Assembly (NCBI GenBank): GCA_050010115.1
Contig: JBEKLQ010000004.1
Location: 7,113 to 71,112, forward strand
From: JAKACA01 sp050010115
GTDB lineage: Bacteria > Actinomycetota > Acidimicrobiia > Acidimicrobiales > Bog-793
DNA length: 64,000 bases
Direction: 5' to 3'
Part shown: positions 50,499-58,182 of the stretch, piece by piece
Position numbering within the stretch: the stretch's first letter is position 1
Layout of the letters: every line of letters begins with the position of its first letter
Translations under genes and position numbers: made by a program
The notes under the pieces: generated by a model
Databases searched by the model: none
The model's input: only the letters and a program-made list of their open reading frames with translations
What the model was told of the DNA's origin: nothing

Positions 50499-52187
50499 AT
50501 GACGACACGGACGATCGTCGTCGGCAGCGGCGCGGGTGCCTCGACGGCCGCCATGGTGCTGGCGGCTGCCGGGCACGACGTGACAATCCTCGAGAAGGGG
50601 CGCAACTTCTTCAGCGACCTCGAGTCCGAGAGACCCGGGACGCTGTTCTCCAACGACGAACTGAAGGACAACCGGAACTTCGCCGTCCCGGACCCGCTCT
50701 CGGAGCCTCGCGTGTTCCGCACCTCGGAGACCGACACCGACCCGGTCGTGGGGCTCGTCCAGGCGCTGCCTCAGACCGTCGGCGGCGGCACGGTGCACTG
50801 GGACGCGAAGACGCCCCGTTACTGGGACATCGACTTTCACAAGCTCTCCCTCCTCGGCCCCATCCCCGGCGCCGCCATCGAGGACTGGCCGTTCGACTAT
50901 GCCGAGATCGCTCCGTATTACGACACGATCGAACAGCTCATCGGTGTGCAAGGAGACGTGTCGGCTCTGCCCGAGTTGACGCTCCGGCATGCTCCGCGCT
51001 CCGGGCCGTTCCCGATGCCGCCCGGGCCGCCTCAATACTCGTCGTTGGTCGTGGCGGGTGGATGTACGAAGGTCGGTCTCCACCCCTTCCCGGCGGCCAT
51101 GGCCATCAACAGCCAGAAGTACGACGGCAGGCCGGCGTGCACGAATTGCGGTTTCTGCTCGGGGTACGGGTGCCCGATCCTTGCCCGGGTGGGGGCACTC
51201 GCGCCGCTTCGCCAAGCGCTCCGGTCCGGCGCGGCGCTGCGCGACAGCTCGACGGTTGTTCGCATCGAGACGAACGGGAGCCGGGCGACGGGTGTCACCT
51301 GGATTGACGTGTCGGGCCAGCGCCACACCGAGGCCGCCGACCAAGTGGTCGTCGGCGGCAACGCCATTGAGACGGTGCGCCTCGCGCTGCTGTCGTCACT
51401 GCCTGATCCTCATGGTGTCGCCGGCCGCTACATGATGTTCCACTGGTTCACCGACGGGTCCGCCATCTTCCTGGACGAACGCCTCCACAACTACCGCGGG
51501 CGTGACCACACCCATGACATCGACGACTTCGCCGATCCGGACTTCCCGGGGGCTCGCGCGGCGGCTCGAGCTGCCGGGCTTCCCTATTTCCGCGCCGGCA
51601 AGATCGAGCTCGGTGGGACGGACCGCCCGCTCGACGAGGCGGCACAGTACCAGCAGATCCTGAAGATCATCGCTCCGGAGCGCCCGTTCGGGGTGGAGTT
51701 CAAGCGCCTCATGCGAGCAAGCCTGCTTCGCGACCGCTTGCTCGGCATCACGTTGATGGGCGAGGACCTGCCGTACGCGACGAACCGGGTCGACCTCGAC
51801 CCCAAGGTGACCGACTGGCGCGGGCTGCCGGTCGCGCGGGTCACTTACGCGCCCGGTCGCCACGAGCTCGCCGCCCAGGCCTTCTACATGCCGTGGATCG
51901 TGCGGTTTCTCGAGGCATCCGGGGCAAGCGCGACAGTGGCGATCCCTGAGCAGCCGTCGCTGCGGTTTCCGATCGGCGCCGCCACGGTGATCCAGACCGC
52001 TCACATCATGGGCGGGATGCGGATGGGGTCCAACCCGGCGACGAGCGTGACCGACGGCGTCGGCCGGCATCACTACCTCGACAACGTCTTCGTCGCCGAC
52101 GGCGGCGTGTTTCCTTCTTCAGGTGGCCACAACCCCACCCTTACCATCATGGCGACGGCGCTGCGCAACGCTCAGCACTGGGTGTGA
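50499..52187 (+). CDS. GMC family FAD-dependent dehydrogenase (gluconate/glucose dehydrogenase large-subunit type)
   Basis: FAD enzyme of 562 residues oxidising a sugar, sugar acid or alcohol. IVVGSGAGASTAAMVLAAAGHDVTILEKG binds FAD; the end GGHNPTLTIMATALRNAQHW holds the conserved C-terminal His/Asn region. A Cys cluster C214, C217, C220 and C225 (CTNCGFCSGYGC) resembles the iron-sulfur binding set of the FAD-dependent glucose dehydrogenase catalytic subunit. ATG at 50499. No cytochrome subunit follows, so the electron acceptor is unknown. Confidence 0.93.
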   Translation: MTTRTIVVGSGAGASTAAMVLAAAGHDVTILEKGRNFFSDLESERPGTLFSNDELKDNRNFAVPDPLSEPRVFRTSETDTDPVVGLVQALPQTVGGGTVHWDAKTPRYWDIDFHKLSLLGPIPGAAIEDWPFDYAEIAPYYDTIEQLIGVQGDVSALPELTLRHAPRSGPFPMPPGPPQYSSLVVAGGCTKVGLHPFPAAMAINSQKYDGRPACTNCGFCSGYGCPILARVGALAPLRQALRSGAALRDSSTVVRIETNGSRATGVTWIDVSGQRHTEAADQVVVGGNAIETVRLALLSSLPDPHGVAGRYMMFHWFTDGSAIFLDERLHNYRGRDHTHDIDDFADPDFPGARAAARAAGLPYFRAGKIELGGTDRPLDEAAQYQQILKIIAPERPFGVEFKRLMRASLLRDRLLGITLMGEDLPYATNRVDLDPKVTDWRGLPVARVTYAPGRHELAAQAFYMPWIVRFLEASGASATVAIPEQPSLRFPIGAATVIQTAHIMGGMRMGSNPATSVTDGVGRHHYLDNVFVADGGVFPSSGGHNPTLTIMATALRNAQHWV

Positions 52188-52200
52188 GGGGGAGCCGCCG

Positions 52201-52258
52201 GCAGGGCGGCGGCTGACGGCAGGGCGGCGGCTGACGGCAGGGCGGCGGCTGACGGCAG
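52201..52258. repeat. Tandem repeat, 3 x 18 nt plus partial
   Basis: Three identical copies of gcagggcggcggctgacg (52201-52254) and the start of a fourth lie just after the GMC gene stop. They mark the left edge of a 1.08-kb region without an intact gene. Confidence 0.93.
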
Positions 52259-52269
52259 CGGCCGGAGCG

Positions 52270-52860
52270 CAGGAAGTGACGCAAACCGCGGGCTCACGTC
52301 ACTCTGTGGGCTTCCTGCGGGTCCCACCGGAGAAGTCGGTCAACCCGCTCCGCGCTGTCACCGCCGCGATCGACGAAAGCGCCGACCTGGGCAGGCTCGT
52401 GAGCGTCGTCGACGACGCCCAGGAGCTCGACCATGCTTCCGTAGCCATCCTGGACCAGCTCGTCGGACGGTACGACACCTTCATCGTCCTGACGGTGCGA
52501 TCGAGAGCGGCCGATCTGGCGCTGCTCGAGATGTGTGCTCGAGCAGCGCCTCGCCTTCGAAGGCGGGTTGCACCGGCGTGCGGCCGCGGCCGGCACCCGC
52601 GCCGAGCACCTGGCCGGCGCCTGCGGAGATGCCCGGACGCCGGCGCTTGTGGGCCCGGACGATCGAGTGAAGCTCTCGCTCCGCGAGCGGGAAGTGGCCC
52701 TGCTGGCCGCAGAAGGGCGAAGCAGCCGCGAGATCGCCGAACGCCTCTTCCTGTCCACTCGGACTGTCGACAACCACCTGCAGCGTGTGTACCTGAAGCT
52801 TGGCGTGACGGGCCGGCGCGAGTTGGCCGAGCATCTCGCACGCTTCCCGCGCAGGTCACA
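52270..52860 (+). pseudogene. Broken LuxR-family ATP-binding regulator
   Basis: Two pieces of a large LAL/MalT-like regulator survive in different frames. The first (to about 52530) has VVDDAQELDHASVAILDQLVGRYDTFIVLTVRS, the Walker B region of the ATPase domain. The second, one frame over (from about 52535), ends in LSLREREVALLAAEGRSSREIAERLFLSTRTVDNHLQRVYLKLGVTGRRELAEHL, a complete LuxR DNA-binding domain. The Walker A part and the several hundred residues normally between are missing. Internal deletion plus frameshift is the simplest reading. Confidence 0.8.
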
Positions 52861-52939
52861 GGAAGAAACCCCCCACCGATGTGGCACCCCTCGCCTGCCG
52901 CATTCACCGCCATCCAGCAACACAACGACGAGCGCCGGA

Positions 52940-52972
52940 GGGCAGCCGAAGGGCAGCCGAAGGGCAGCCGAA
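52940..52972. repeat. Tandem repeat, 3 x 11 nt
   Basis: Three perfect copies of gggcagccgaa in the non-coding stretch between the LuxR pseudogene and palindrome copy B. The rest of 52861-53047 holds nothing else I can support. Confidence 0.9.
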
Positions 52973-53047
52973 GCCCGCGCCCAGGATCCCTGCCCGAGCG
53001 AGGAGTAGGCCCCGGCGGAGCAGACCGGCGCTCATCGTCGGTCGCAC

Positions 53048-53098
53048 GACGATGTACGCGCTTTGTTCCGGCAGTCGGTACAAACCGCGTACACCGTC
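53048..53098. repeat. 51-nt imperfect palindrome, copy B (reverse orientation)
   Basis: Reverse-complemented, it equals copy A at 48 of 51 positions. Arms are 22 nt, loop GGCAGTC. The left arm begins GACGATGTACGCGC and the right arm ends CGCGTACACCGTC. It lies between the broken LuxR gene and the promoter of the deazaflavin-type reductase. Confidence 0.9.
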
Positions 53099-53173
53099 GC
53101 GATCTCACCTTGCAATCTGCGCCGAATGCACTACCGGTCGGGACGCGGCGCCAAGACTAACGATCGCATTTGT

Positions 53174-53239
53174 GAGCACTGCTCTTGCATTATGGCTTCG
53201 AATCCGGCAGACTGCTCTCATATCGAGAGCACTGCTCTC
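53174..53239. promoter_or_regulatory. Repeated palindromic sites before the DDN-type reductase
   Basis: GAGCACTGCTC (53174-53184) and the longer GAGAGCACTGCTCTC (53225-53239) are perfect palindromes around a single C, with centres 53 nt apart. A half site ACTGCTCTC lies between them (53211-53219). The region is notably AT-richer than its surroundings. The last site is 30 nt before the ATG at 53270. This looks like a two-operator promoter for one regulator; the regulator is not identified. Confidence 0.62.
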
Positions 53240-53269
53240 TTATCGAATCACTAGTACGAAAGGGCCGCC

Positions 53270-53746
53270 ATGACTCCCCCAACCGAGCCTCACTACCGGA
53301 AGCCCGACTGGTTCACCGTCCACGTCTTCAACGCGCTCGTCGCCTGGTTGACACGGCACGGCGTCAGCCTCTGGGGGAGCCGGGTGCTCGAGGTCCGCGG
53401 GCGCCAGAGCGGCGAGCCACGCCGGGTCCCGGTGAACGTCCTGTCGCTCGATGGAAAGGAGTACCTCGTCTCGCCGCGTGGGAACGGGCAGTGGGTCCGG
53501 AACGTCCGCGCTGCCGGAGGCGAGCTGCAGCTCTTGCTCGGTCGCCGGCGTGAGCGGCGGATCGCTGTGGAGCTTCCGGACGACGAGAAGACCCCGGTGC
53601 TGCGCGCTTATCTCAAGCGGTGGAAGTTCGAGGTCGGGATCTTCTTCGAGGGCGTCGACGCCAACTCCACGGAAGCGGCGCTACGAGAGATCGCTCCGCG
53701 CCATCCGGTATTCGTCCTGTCGGGTGCTGATCGCGATGGCCGATAA
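53270..53746 (+). CDS. Nitroreductase/deazaflavin-dependent (F420H2) reductase, DDN family
   Basis: Split-barrel protein of 158 residues of the DDN/Rv3547 type that uses reduced F420. Family marks are SLWGSRVLEVRGRQSGEPRRVPVNVLSLDGKEYLVSPRGNGQWVRNVRAAGGELQLLLGRRRE, where the Arg-x-Ser-Gly and RGxxxWVRN segments bind the cofactor. Such enzymes reduce quinones and enones. The ATG at 53270 has GAAAGGG upstream. It stands alone, behind a set of palindromes. Confidence 0.93.
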   Translation: MTPPTEPHYRKPDWFTVHVFNALVAWLTRHGVSLWGSRVLEVRGRQSGEPRRVPVNVLSLDGKEYLVSPRGNGQWVRNVRAAGGELQLLLGRRRERRIAVELPDDEKTPVLRAYLKRWKFEVGIFFEGVDANSTEAALREIAPRHPVFVLSGADRDGR

Positions 53747-53828
53747 TGCCGTGACACCAGTCATGCTCGGCCACGACGTCGGAAGGGTCGCCTACCAGCG
53801 GCTCCACGACCACGAGCACCGGCCAGGG

Positions 53829-53924
53829 CTCCTCCACGCCGTCCAGCGTGGCGCCGGCGACGAGCGTGCCACCGAGCTCCTCCACGACGTCCAGCGTGGC
53901 GCCAACCACGAGTGTGCTGCCTAC
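53829..53924. repeat. 48-nt tandem duplication between convergent genes
   Basis: Two adjacent, slightly diverged copies of a 48-nt unit starting ctcctccacg (53829 and 53877) fill most of the 174-nt gap between the reductase stop (53746) and the LLM stop (53921). Read on the minus strand the unit gives a Val/Gly/Leu-rich peptide, but no start or family supports a gene. Confidence 0.75.
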
Positions 53925-54748
53925 GACGTAGGAGTGACCCCGCCGCGGTCCGCCTCTGCGGTGCCCGTGGACGGCCCGAGCCGTATGACCGCCTCGGCCT
54001 CCACCGCGTTGGCCATCTCCGGCACGTGGACCAACCACCAAGTGGCGCCGGCGGCAGCCCACGGAGCTGGGTCGTCCCCAGGCGCTCCCCGCACGACCAC
54101 GTCGTAGCCGTCGAGCGTGCCTCGCTCAGCTTCGATCCTCGTGAGCATCTCTCGGAGTCCATCGATCGTCGTCTCGGGGCAGATGCCATCGTGGCGGGCG
54201 GCCCTGCGCATGAGCGCCGGCTTGGCCGACCGGGCGGCCACCCAGATCGGAATCGACGGCTCGGGGCGCGGCAGGAACCTCACGCCGGAGGCAACGAAAT
54301 GGTGCCCGGCGTAGTTGACCTCCTCGCCGGACCAGAGCTGGGTCAGCAGCTCCAGGCCCTCATCGAGGCGCTCGGCGCGAGCGGCGTCGTCATCGATCTC
54401 ACCGAAGCGTGTGAGCTCGCCGGCCGAGTTCGAGCCGAGCCCGACACCGAGGACCAAGCGGCCCCGGCTGAGGCGGTGGAGGGTGACGGTCTCGCGGGCG
54501 AGTTTCTGCGGGCGGCGGCGGGAGATCGGCGTGACGAGCGGACCGAGCAGGACCCGATCGGTCTTGAGGGCGACTGCGGCGAGAGCGACCCAGACATCAG
54601 CCACGGCGAGGTCTCGCGCCGGCCGTGCGATGTGGTCCCAGACGAACACCCCATCAAAACCCACCTCCTCCGCCAACGCCCCCATCTCCCCGAGGACCAA
54701 CGGATCGGCGAGCTCGCCGAACGGCGGGAGATAGACCCCGAAGCGCAT
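53921..54748 (-). CDS. LLM class F420-dependent oxidoreductase
   Basis: Luciferase-like oxidoreductase of about 275 residues: RFGVYLPPFGELADPLVLGEMGALAEEVGFDGVFVWDHI, VLLGPLVTPISRRRPQKLARETVTLHRLSRGRLVLGVGLG and PSIPIWVAARSAKPALMRRAARHDG. The C-terminus is shorter than in many relatives but the barrel looks complete. The start is ATG at 54748; no good ribosome site is visible. The frame is open to 54817 upstream. A near-perfect palindrome lies 80 nt upstream (54828-54847). Confidence 0.9.
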   Translation of the reverse strand: MRFGVYLPPFGELADPLVLGEMGALAEEVGFDGVFVWDHIARPARDLAVADVWVALAAVALKTDRVLLGPLVTPISRRRPQKLARETVTLHRLSRGRLVLGVGLGSNSAGELTRFGEIDDDAARAERLDEGLELLTQLWSGEEVNYAGHHFVASGVRFLPRPEPSIPIWVAARSAKPALMRRAARHDGICPETTIDGLREMLTRIEAERGTLDGYDVVVRGAPGDDPAPWAAAGATWWLVHVPEMANAVEAEAVIRLGPSTGTAEADRGGVTPTS

Positions 54749-54827
54749 GGCGGGGACGCTACCGGGATCTGGCTCGACAACCCGCCGTGACCGAGACCTC
54801 AAGTGGGCATGTCTCAAAACCGGATTA

Positions 54828-54847
54828 CTTACTTATCGATAAGTTAG
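54828..54847. promoter_or_regulatory. Near-perfect 20-nt palindrome upstream of the LLM gene
   Basis: CTTACTTATCGATAAGTTAG is an inverted repeat with one mismatched pair; the inner 14 bases are perfect. It is a strong AT-rich island in the 175-nt gap between the LLM start and the Ltp2-like gene stop. It looks like a TetR- or MarR-type operator for the LLM gene. Confidence 0.6.
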
Positions 54848-54923
54848 AAAGCGCGGATTACAAGATGCCAAGGAGAGAGCCCCCGCCTTCAGCCGGCTCG
54901 AGACCAAGCGCAGGGCGCTCCGG

Positions 54924-56105
54924 CTACTGAGCCGCCCCCAACATGAGCGCACTCGTCGGCACCCCGGTCCCTCCGGTGACCAGCACGTGCTCCGCCCCGT
55001 TTACCTGGTTCACCGACGTGCCGCGGACTTGCCGGACGCCCTCGGCGATGCCGTTCATACCGTGCAGGTACGCCTCGCCCAGTTGGCCACCGTGGGTGTT
55101 GATCGGTAGGCGCCCGCCGAGCTCGATGTTCCCGTCGGCGATGAAGTGCCGGGCCTCCCCTCGCTCGCAGAAGCCAAACTCCTCGATCTGCGGCAGCACG
55201 AACGGCGTGAAGTGGTCGTAGAACACCGCCGTATTCACATCGTCCGGACCGAGCCCCGACGTTTCCCAGATCTGGCGGGCGCACGTCGCCATCTCGGGCA
55301 ACCCGGTCAACGACTCCCTGAAGTACGAGCGCATCATCTGCTGCTCGTCCGCCATGCCCTGGGCGGCCGCCTCGAGCACGACAGGCACCTGGCGCAGGTC
55401 CCGGGCGCGTTCGAGGCTGGTCACGAGGATCGCCTGCCCTCCGTCCGTCTCCTGGCAGCAGTCGAGCAGATGCAGCGGCTCGACGATGTAGCGGCTCGCT
55501 TGATGCTCTTCGAGCGTGATGGGCTGCCCGTAAAAGTGCGCCGCCGGGTTCGTCGCCGCGTGCCGGCGGTCTGCGACAGCCACGCGGCCAAAGTCCTCAC
55601 TGGTCACTCCGTACTCATGCATGATGCGCGTGGCGAACATCGCCACCCACGACGCCGGCGTCAGCAGCCCGAAGGGCGAGGTCCAGGCATACTGGGCCTC
55701 CTCGGTCGTGGCGACCGGGGCCCTGGCCTGGACGCCGGCACCGAAGCGAGCACCTGACCGCTCGTTGAATGCCCGGTAGCACAGGACGTAGTCCGCCACG
55801 CCCTCGTTCACCGCCATCGCCGCCATCTGCACCGTGGCACAGGGGGCGCCGCCGCCGAAGTGGACGCGGCTGAAGTGCGTCAGCTCGCGGATGCCGAGCA
55901 GCCGCATGATCTCGTTCTCGGGGTTCGTGTCCATCGTGAACGTCGAAAGCCCGTTCACCTGGCTCGGCTGCAGGCCGGCGTCCTGCAGCGCCGACATGCA
56001 CGCCTCGAGGGCAAGGCGCAACTCGCTCCGGCCCGAGCTCTTGGAGAACTCGGTTGCGCCGATCCCGCAGATCGCCGTCTTGCCGGCGTACGAATGCCGG
56101 GTCAC
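54924..56105 (-). CDS. Thiolase-fold protein, Ltp2-like (lipid transfer protein/aldolase type)
   Basis: A 393-residue thiolase-superfamily protein. AICGIGATEFSKSSGRSELRLALEACMSALQDAGL and FGGGAPCATVQMAAMAVNEGVADYVLCYRAFNERSG are typical of the SCP-X/Ltp group, and INTHGGQLGEAYLHGMNGIAEGVRQVRG is its C-terminal active-site region. In mycobacteria and Rhodococcus, Ltp2 is a retro-aldolase that needs the DUF35 domain of ChsH2. Here the gene is coupled by a GTGA overlap to exactly such a DUF35-bearing protein, so an aldolase role is favoured over a true thiolase. Confidence 0.9.
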   Translation of the reverse strand: MTRHSYAGKTAICGIGATEFSKSSGRSELRLALEACMSALQDAGLQPSQVNGLSTFTMDTNPENEIMRLLGIRELTHFSRVHFGGGAPCATVQMAAMAVNEGVADYVLCYRAFNERSGARFGAGVQARAPVATTEEAQYAWTSPFGLLTPASWVAMFATRIMHEYGVTSEDFGRVAVADRRHAATNPAAHFYGQPITLEEHQASRYIVEPLHLLDCCQETDGGQAILVTSLERARDLRQVPVVLEAAAQGMADEQQMMRSYFRESLTGLPEMATCARQIWETSGLGPDDVNTAVFYDHFTPFVLPQIEEFGFCERGEARHFIADGNIELGGRLPINTHGGQLGEAYLHGMNGIAEGVRQVRGTSVNQVNGAEHVLVTGGTGVPTSALMLGAAQ

Positions 56106-57565
56106 GATGCTTGCCGTTGCGGAAGTGTCAGCTCGATCGTCGCGATGGCGTGATCTCCATAGGAGTCAGACGCCTTGATCCCGACCGTCACCCGCCGCGC
56201 CGCCTCATCCACGGCCGTCACGGCACCGGAGAACGTCAGCAGGTCGCCCGGGTAGCCCGGCGCCCCGAGCCGAATCCGGATCGAGTGGTACACAGCCTCG
56301 GGCCCGGCCCAGTCCGACACCACCCGCTGCAACAGCCCGGCGGACGTGTTGATGTTCAAGAACACGTCCTTCGAGCCCTGCTCCTGTGCGATGTCCCGGT
56401 CGTGGTGCACGGCGGTGTAATCCCTCGTAGCGATCGCCCCGGCGACGACGAGCGTTGTCGTGATGGGCAAGCTGACGAGCGACAACGGATCGCCGGCGGC
56501 AACGTCGTCGATCGTGAGGGTGCCGGCGCGCCGAACCGGTAGCGGCGCCCGGAACTGCGGGAGCGGGTACTGCCCGCCCTCGAGCCAGCACAGCTCGAGA
56601 GGCATCCCGATCTGAAGCTGGTCCCTCGTGAGCCCGACCAGATCGGCGACGGTCCGGGTCCCTTCTTCCAGCTCCACGAGCGCCACGAGCAACGGATACC
56701 CAAAACCCGCCACCCTCGGGTGCTCAGGCACGGCGAAGCTGTAGAGCCGGCCGCGCCCCGAGGCCCGGACCCAACCCATGTCGAACGACCCACAATGCGG
56801 GCACCGCGGACCGGGAGGCGTGAGGAGCTCCCCACAGCCGTTGCAACGCTGGATCCGCAGCTCGCGAACTCGCACGCCCTCCCAGAAGAACTGGTTGTCC
56901 TTGTTGACTGCCGGCATCGGCCGGAGTACCGGATCGGGGTCCTCGGGGTCCGAGGGGGCGGCTGCCGGCTTGTCAGCTCCACGATCAGCCAGAGCCTCGG
57001 CACGTTCCGGCCGGAACACGAGCATGCGGAACATCAAGTCGCCGACGTGCTCGCCTTGCTCGTTCGTGTACCGGTGGCGGCTGGTGACGAAGTGGCCGGG
57101 ACCGCGGGCGGTGCGTTTGCCTGGAGAGACGTCGTCGAGTGTCTCGACACTCGAAAGCACTTCCCCTGGGCGCACGTAGCGGGTGAACTCGAGCTCGGTG
57201 TTGACGGCGACGATCGAGTCGTAACCGGCTTCGCTCAGCTCCTGCAGCACCTTTGTCCGAGCGCTCGTTCCGTCGCGAGTGAACAGCAGTCCGGGGCGAT
57301 CCCATACGTCGAGCATCGCCGGCGGCGCCACGATGCCGCCGTGCACGGAGCCGGCGGCATTTTCGGGGTCCGTGTAACACGGGTTGGAGTCGCCCATGGC
57401 ATCACACCAGTGAGCAATCATCGGCTCGTTGACCGCATGGCGGGAACGCGTCGCCGGCGCCACCAGGCCGACGTGCCGACTGAAATCGGCCGGTGGCTTG
57501 GCCTCGTCGGCCCCCTTGGCCTCGTCGGCCCCCTTGGTCTGATCGGTCCGGTCAGTCACCGTCAT
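56102..57565 (-). CDS. Fused MaoC / DUF35 OB-fold / MaoC protein (ChsH2-ChsH1-like)
   Basis: A 487-residue three-domain protein. Residues 25-190 are a MaoC-like hotdog whose motif reads GDSNPCYTD, with Tyr64 where hydratases have His, so it looks inactive. Residues 220-345 are a DUF35 domain with zinc-ribbon Cys241, Cys244, Cys255 and Cys258. Residues 348-487 are a second MaoC hotdog with an apparently intact Asp382 and His387/His388 (ATRDYTAVHHDRD). In M. tuberculosis these are split between ChsH2 and ChsH1. Expected reactions: enoyl-CoA hydration, then retro-aldol cleavage with the coupled Ltp2-like protein. A six-residue KGADEA repeat opens the protein. Confidence 0.9.
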   Translation of the reverse strand: MTVTDRTDQTKGADEAKGADEAKPPADFSRHVGLVAPATRSRHAVNEPMIAHWCDAMGDSNPCYTDPENAAGSVHGGIVAPPAMLDVWDRPGLLFTRDGTSARTKVLQELSEAGYDSIVAVNTELEFTRYVRPGEVLSSVETLDDVSPGKRTARGPGHFVTSRHRYTNEQGEHVGDLMFRMLVFRPERAEALADRGADKPAAAPSDPEDPDPVLRPMPAVNKDNQFFWEGVRVRELRIQRCNGCGELLTPPGPRCPHCGSFDMGWVRASGRGRLYSFAVPEHPRVAGFGYPLLVALVELEEGTRTVADLVGLTRDQLQIGMPLELCWLEGGQYPLPQFRAPLPVRRAGTLTIDDVAAGDPLSLVSLPITTTLVVAGAIATRDYTAVHHDRDIAQEQGSKDVFLNINTSAGLLQRVVSDWAGPEAVYHSIRIRLGAPGYPGDLLTFSGAVTAVDEAARRVTVGIKASDSYGDHAIATIELTLPQRQAS

Positions 57566-57566
57566 T

Positions 57567-58121
57567 TCAATTCTCCTCTTCCATCATCCGCGCTTCACGC
57601 AGGCCAACCACGAGCTGGCCGAGCAACTCGGCGAGCTTCCGGCGGTCTGTCACACCCATGTCGTCGAGCGCCGACGCCAGCTGGCGGCGCATCAGGTCCA
57701 GCACCTTGGCCCGCGCTTCTCGGCCTTTCGGCGTCAGCACCATAAGGTTCACGCGGCCGTCACGGTCGTCAGCGCTGCGCCCGACGTAACCGTCGGCCTC
57801 CAACTGGCTGAGCGCCCGGCTTGCGGCCGGCTGGCTGACGTCGGCCCACCCGCCGAGCTTGGAGACGGGCGTCGGCCCACGCTCGGCCAGCCAGCCGAGG
57901 AAGCTCAGCTGTGTCCTGGAGATCCGGAGCCCGGCCGCCCGAACACGGGCCTCGTGCACCCGCACGGACGCCGTGAGGCGCAGCAGGTCGACGAGAGCGG
58001 ACTCGATCCGCTGGACATCGTCGGGTGCCGCCGGCCGGGCCGCCGGCCGGGCCGGCGGTGGCGCGGTGTTGCCTTGCCGCGCCGGCGGTCGCCTAGCCGC
58101 CTGCGGCAGGGAAGCTGTCAT
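57567..58121 (-). CDS. MarR family transcriptional regulator
   Basis: Winged-helix repressor of about 184 residues. A Pro/Ala/Arg-rich N-terminus (about 35 residues) precedes the MarR core: LSFLGWLAERGPTPVSKLGGWADVSQPAASRALSQLEADGYVGRSADDRDGRVNLMVLTPKGREARAKV, containing the recognition helix and the Asp-Arg wing. Stop and next start are 1 nt apart, so it heads the hydratase/aldolase operon. A palindrome 23 nt upstream of its start supports autoregulation. ATG at 58121 is chosen; the preceding GTG at 58124 is possible. Confidence 0.9.
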   Translation of the reverse strand: MTASLPQAARRPPARQGNTAPPPARPAARPAAPDDVQRIESALVDLLRLTASVRVHEARVRAAGLRISRTQLSFLGWLAERGPTPVSKLGGWADVSQPAASRALSQLEADGYVGRSADDRDGRVNLMVLTPKGREARAKVLDLMRRQLASALDDMGVTDRRKLAELLGQLVVGLREARMMEEEN

Positions 58122-58143
58122 CACTTCAGCACGCTAGAGCATA

Positions 58144-58158
58144 TGCATACCCTATGCA
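58144..58158. promoter_or_regulatory. Candidate MarR operator
   Basis: TGCATA and TATGCA are exact inverted arms around CCC, 23 nt upstream of the marR ATG. One base further out the symmetry breaks on one side (TTGCATA against TATGCAT on the minus strand). Size and spacing fit a MarR dimer site. Confidence 0.62.
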
Positions 58159-58182
58159 ACTAGTCGGCGGGCCATTCAGCGA

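Noticed and set aside
53613..54062. Minus-strand frame of 149 codons with Val/Gly-rich repeats
   Set aside because: It overlaps both the DDN-type reductase and the LLM gene, has no ribosome site or family, and its apparent repeat is explained by the 48-nt duplication.
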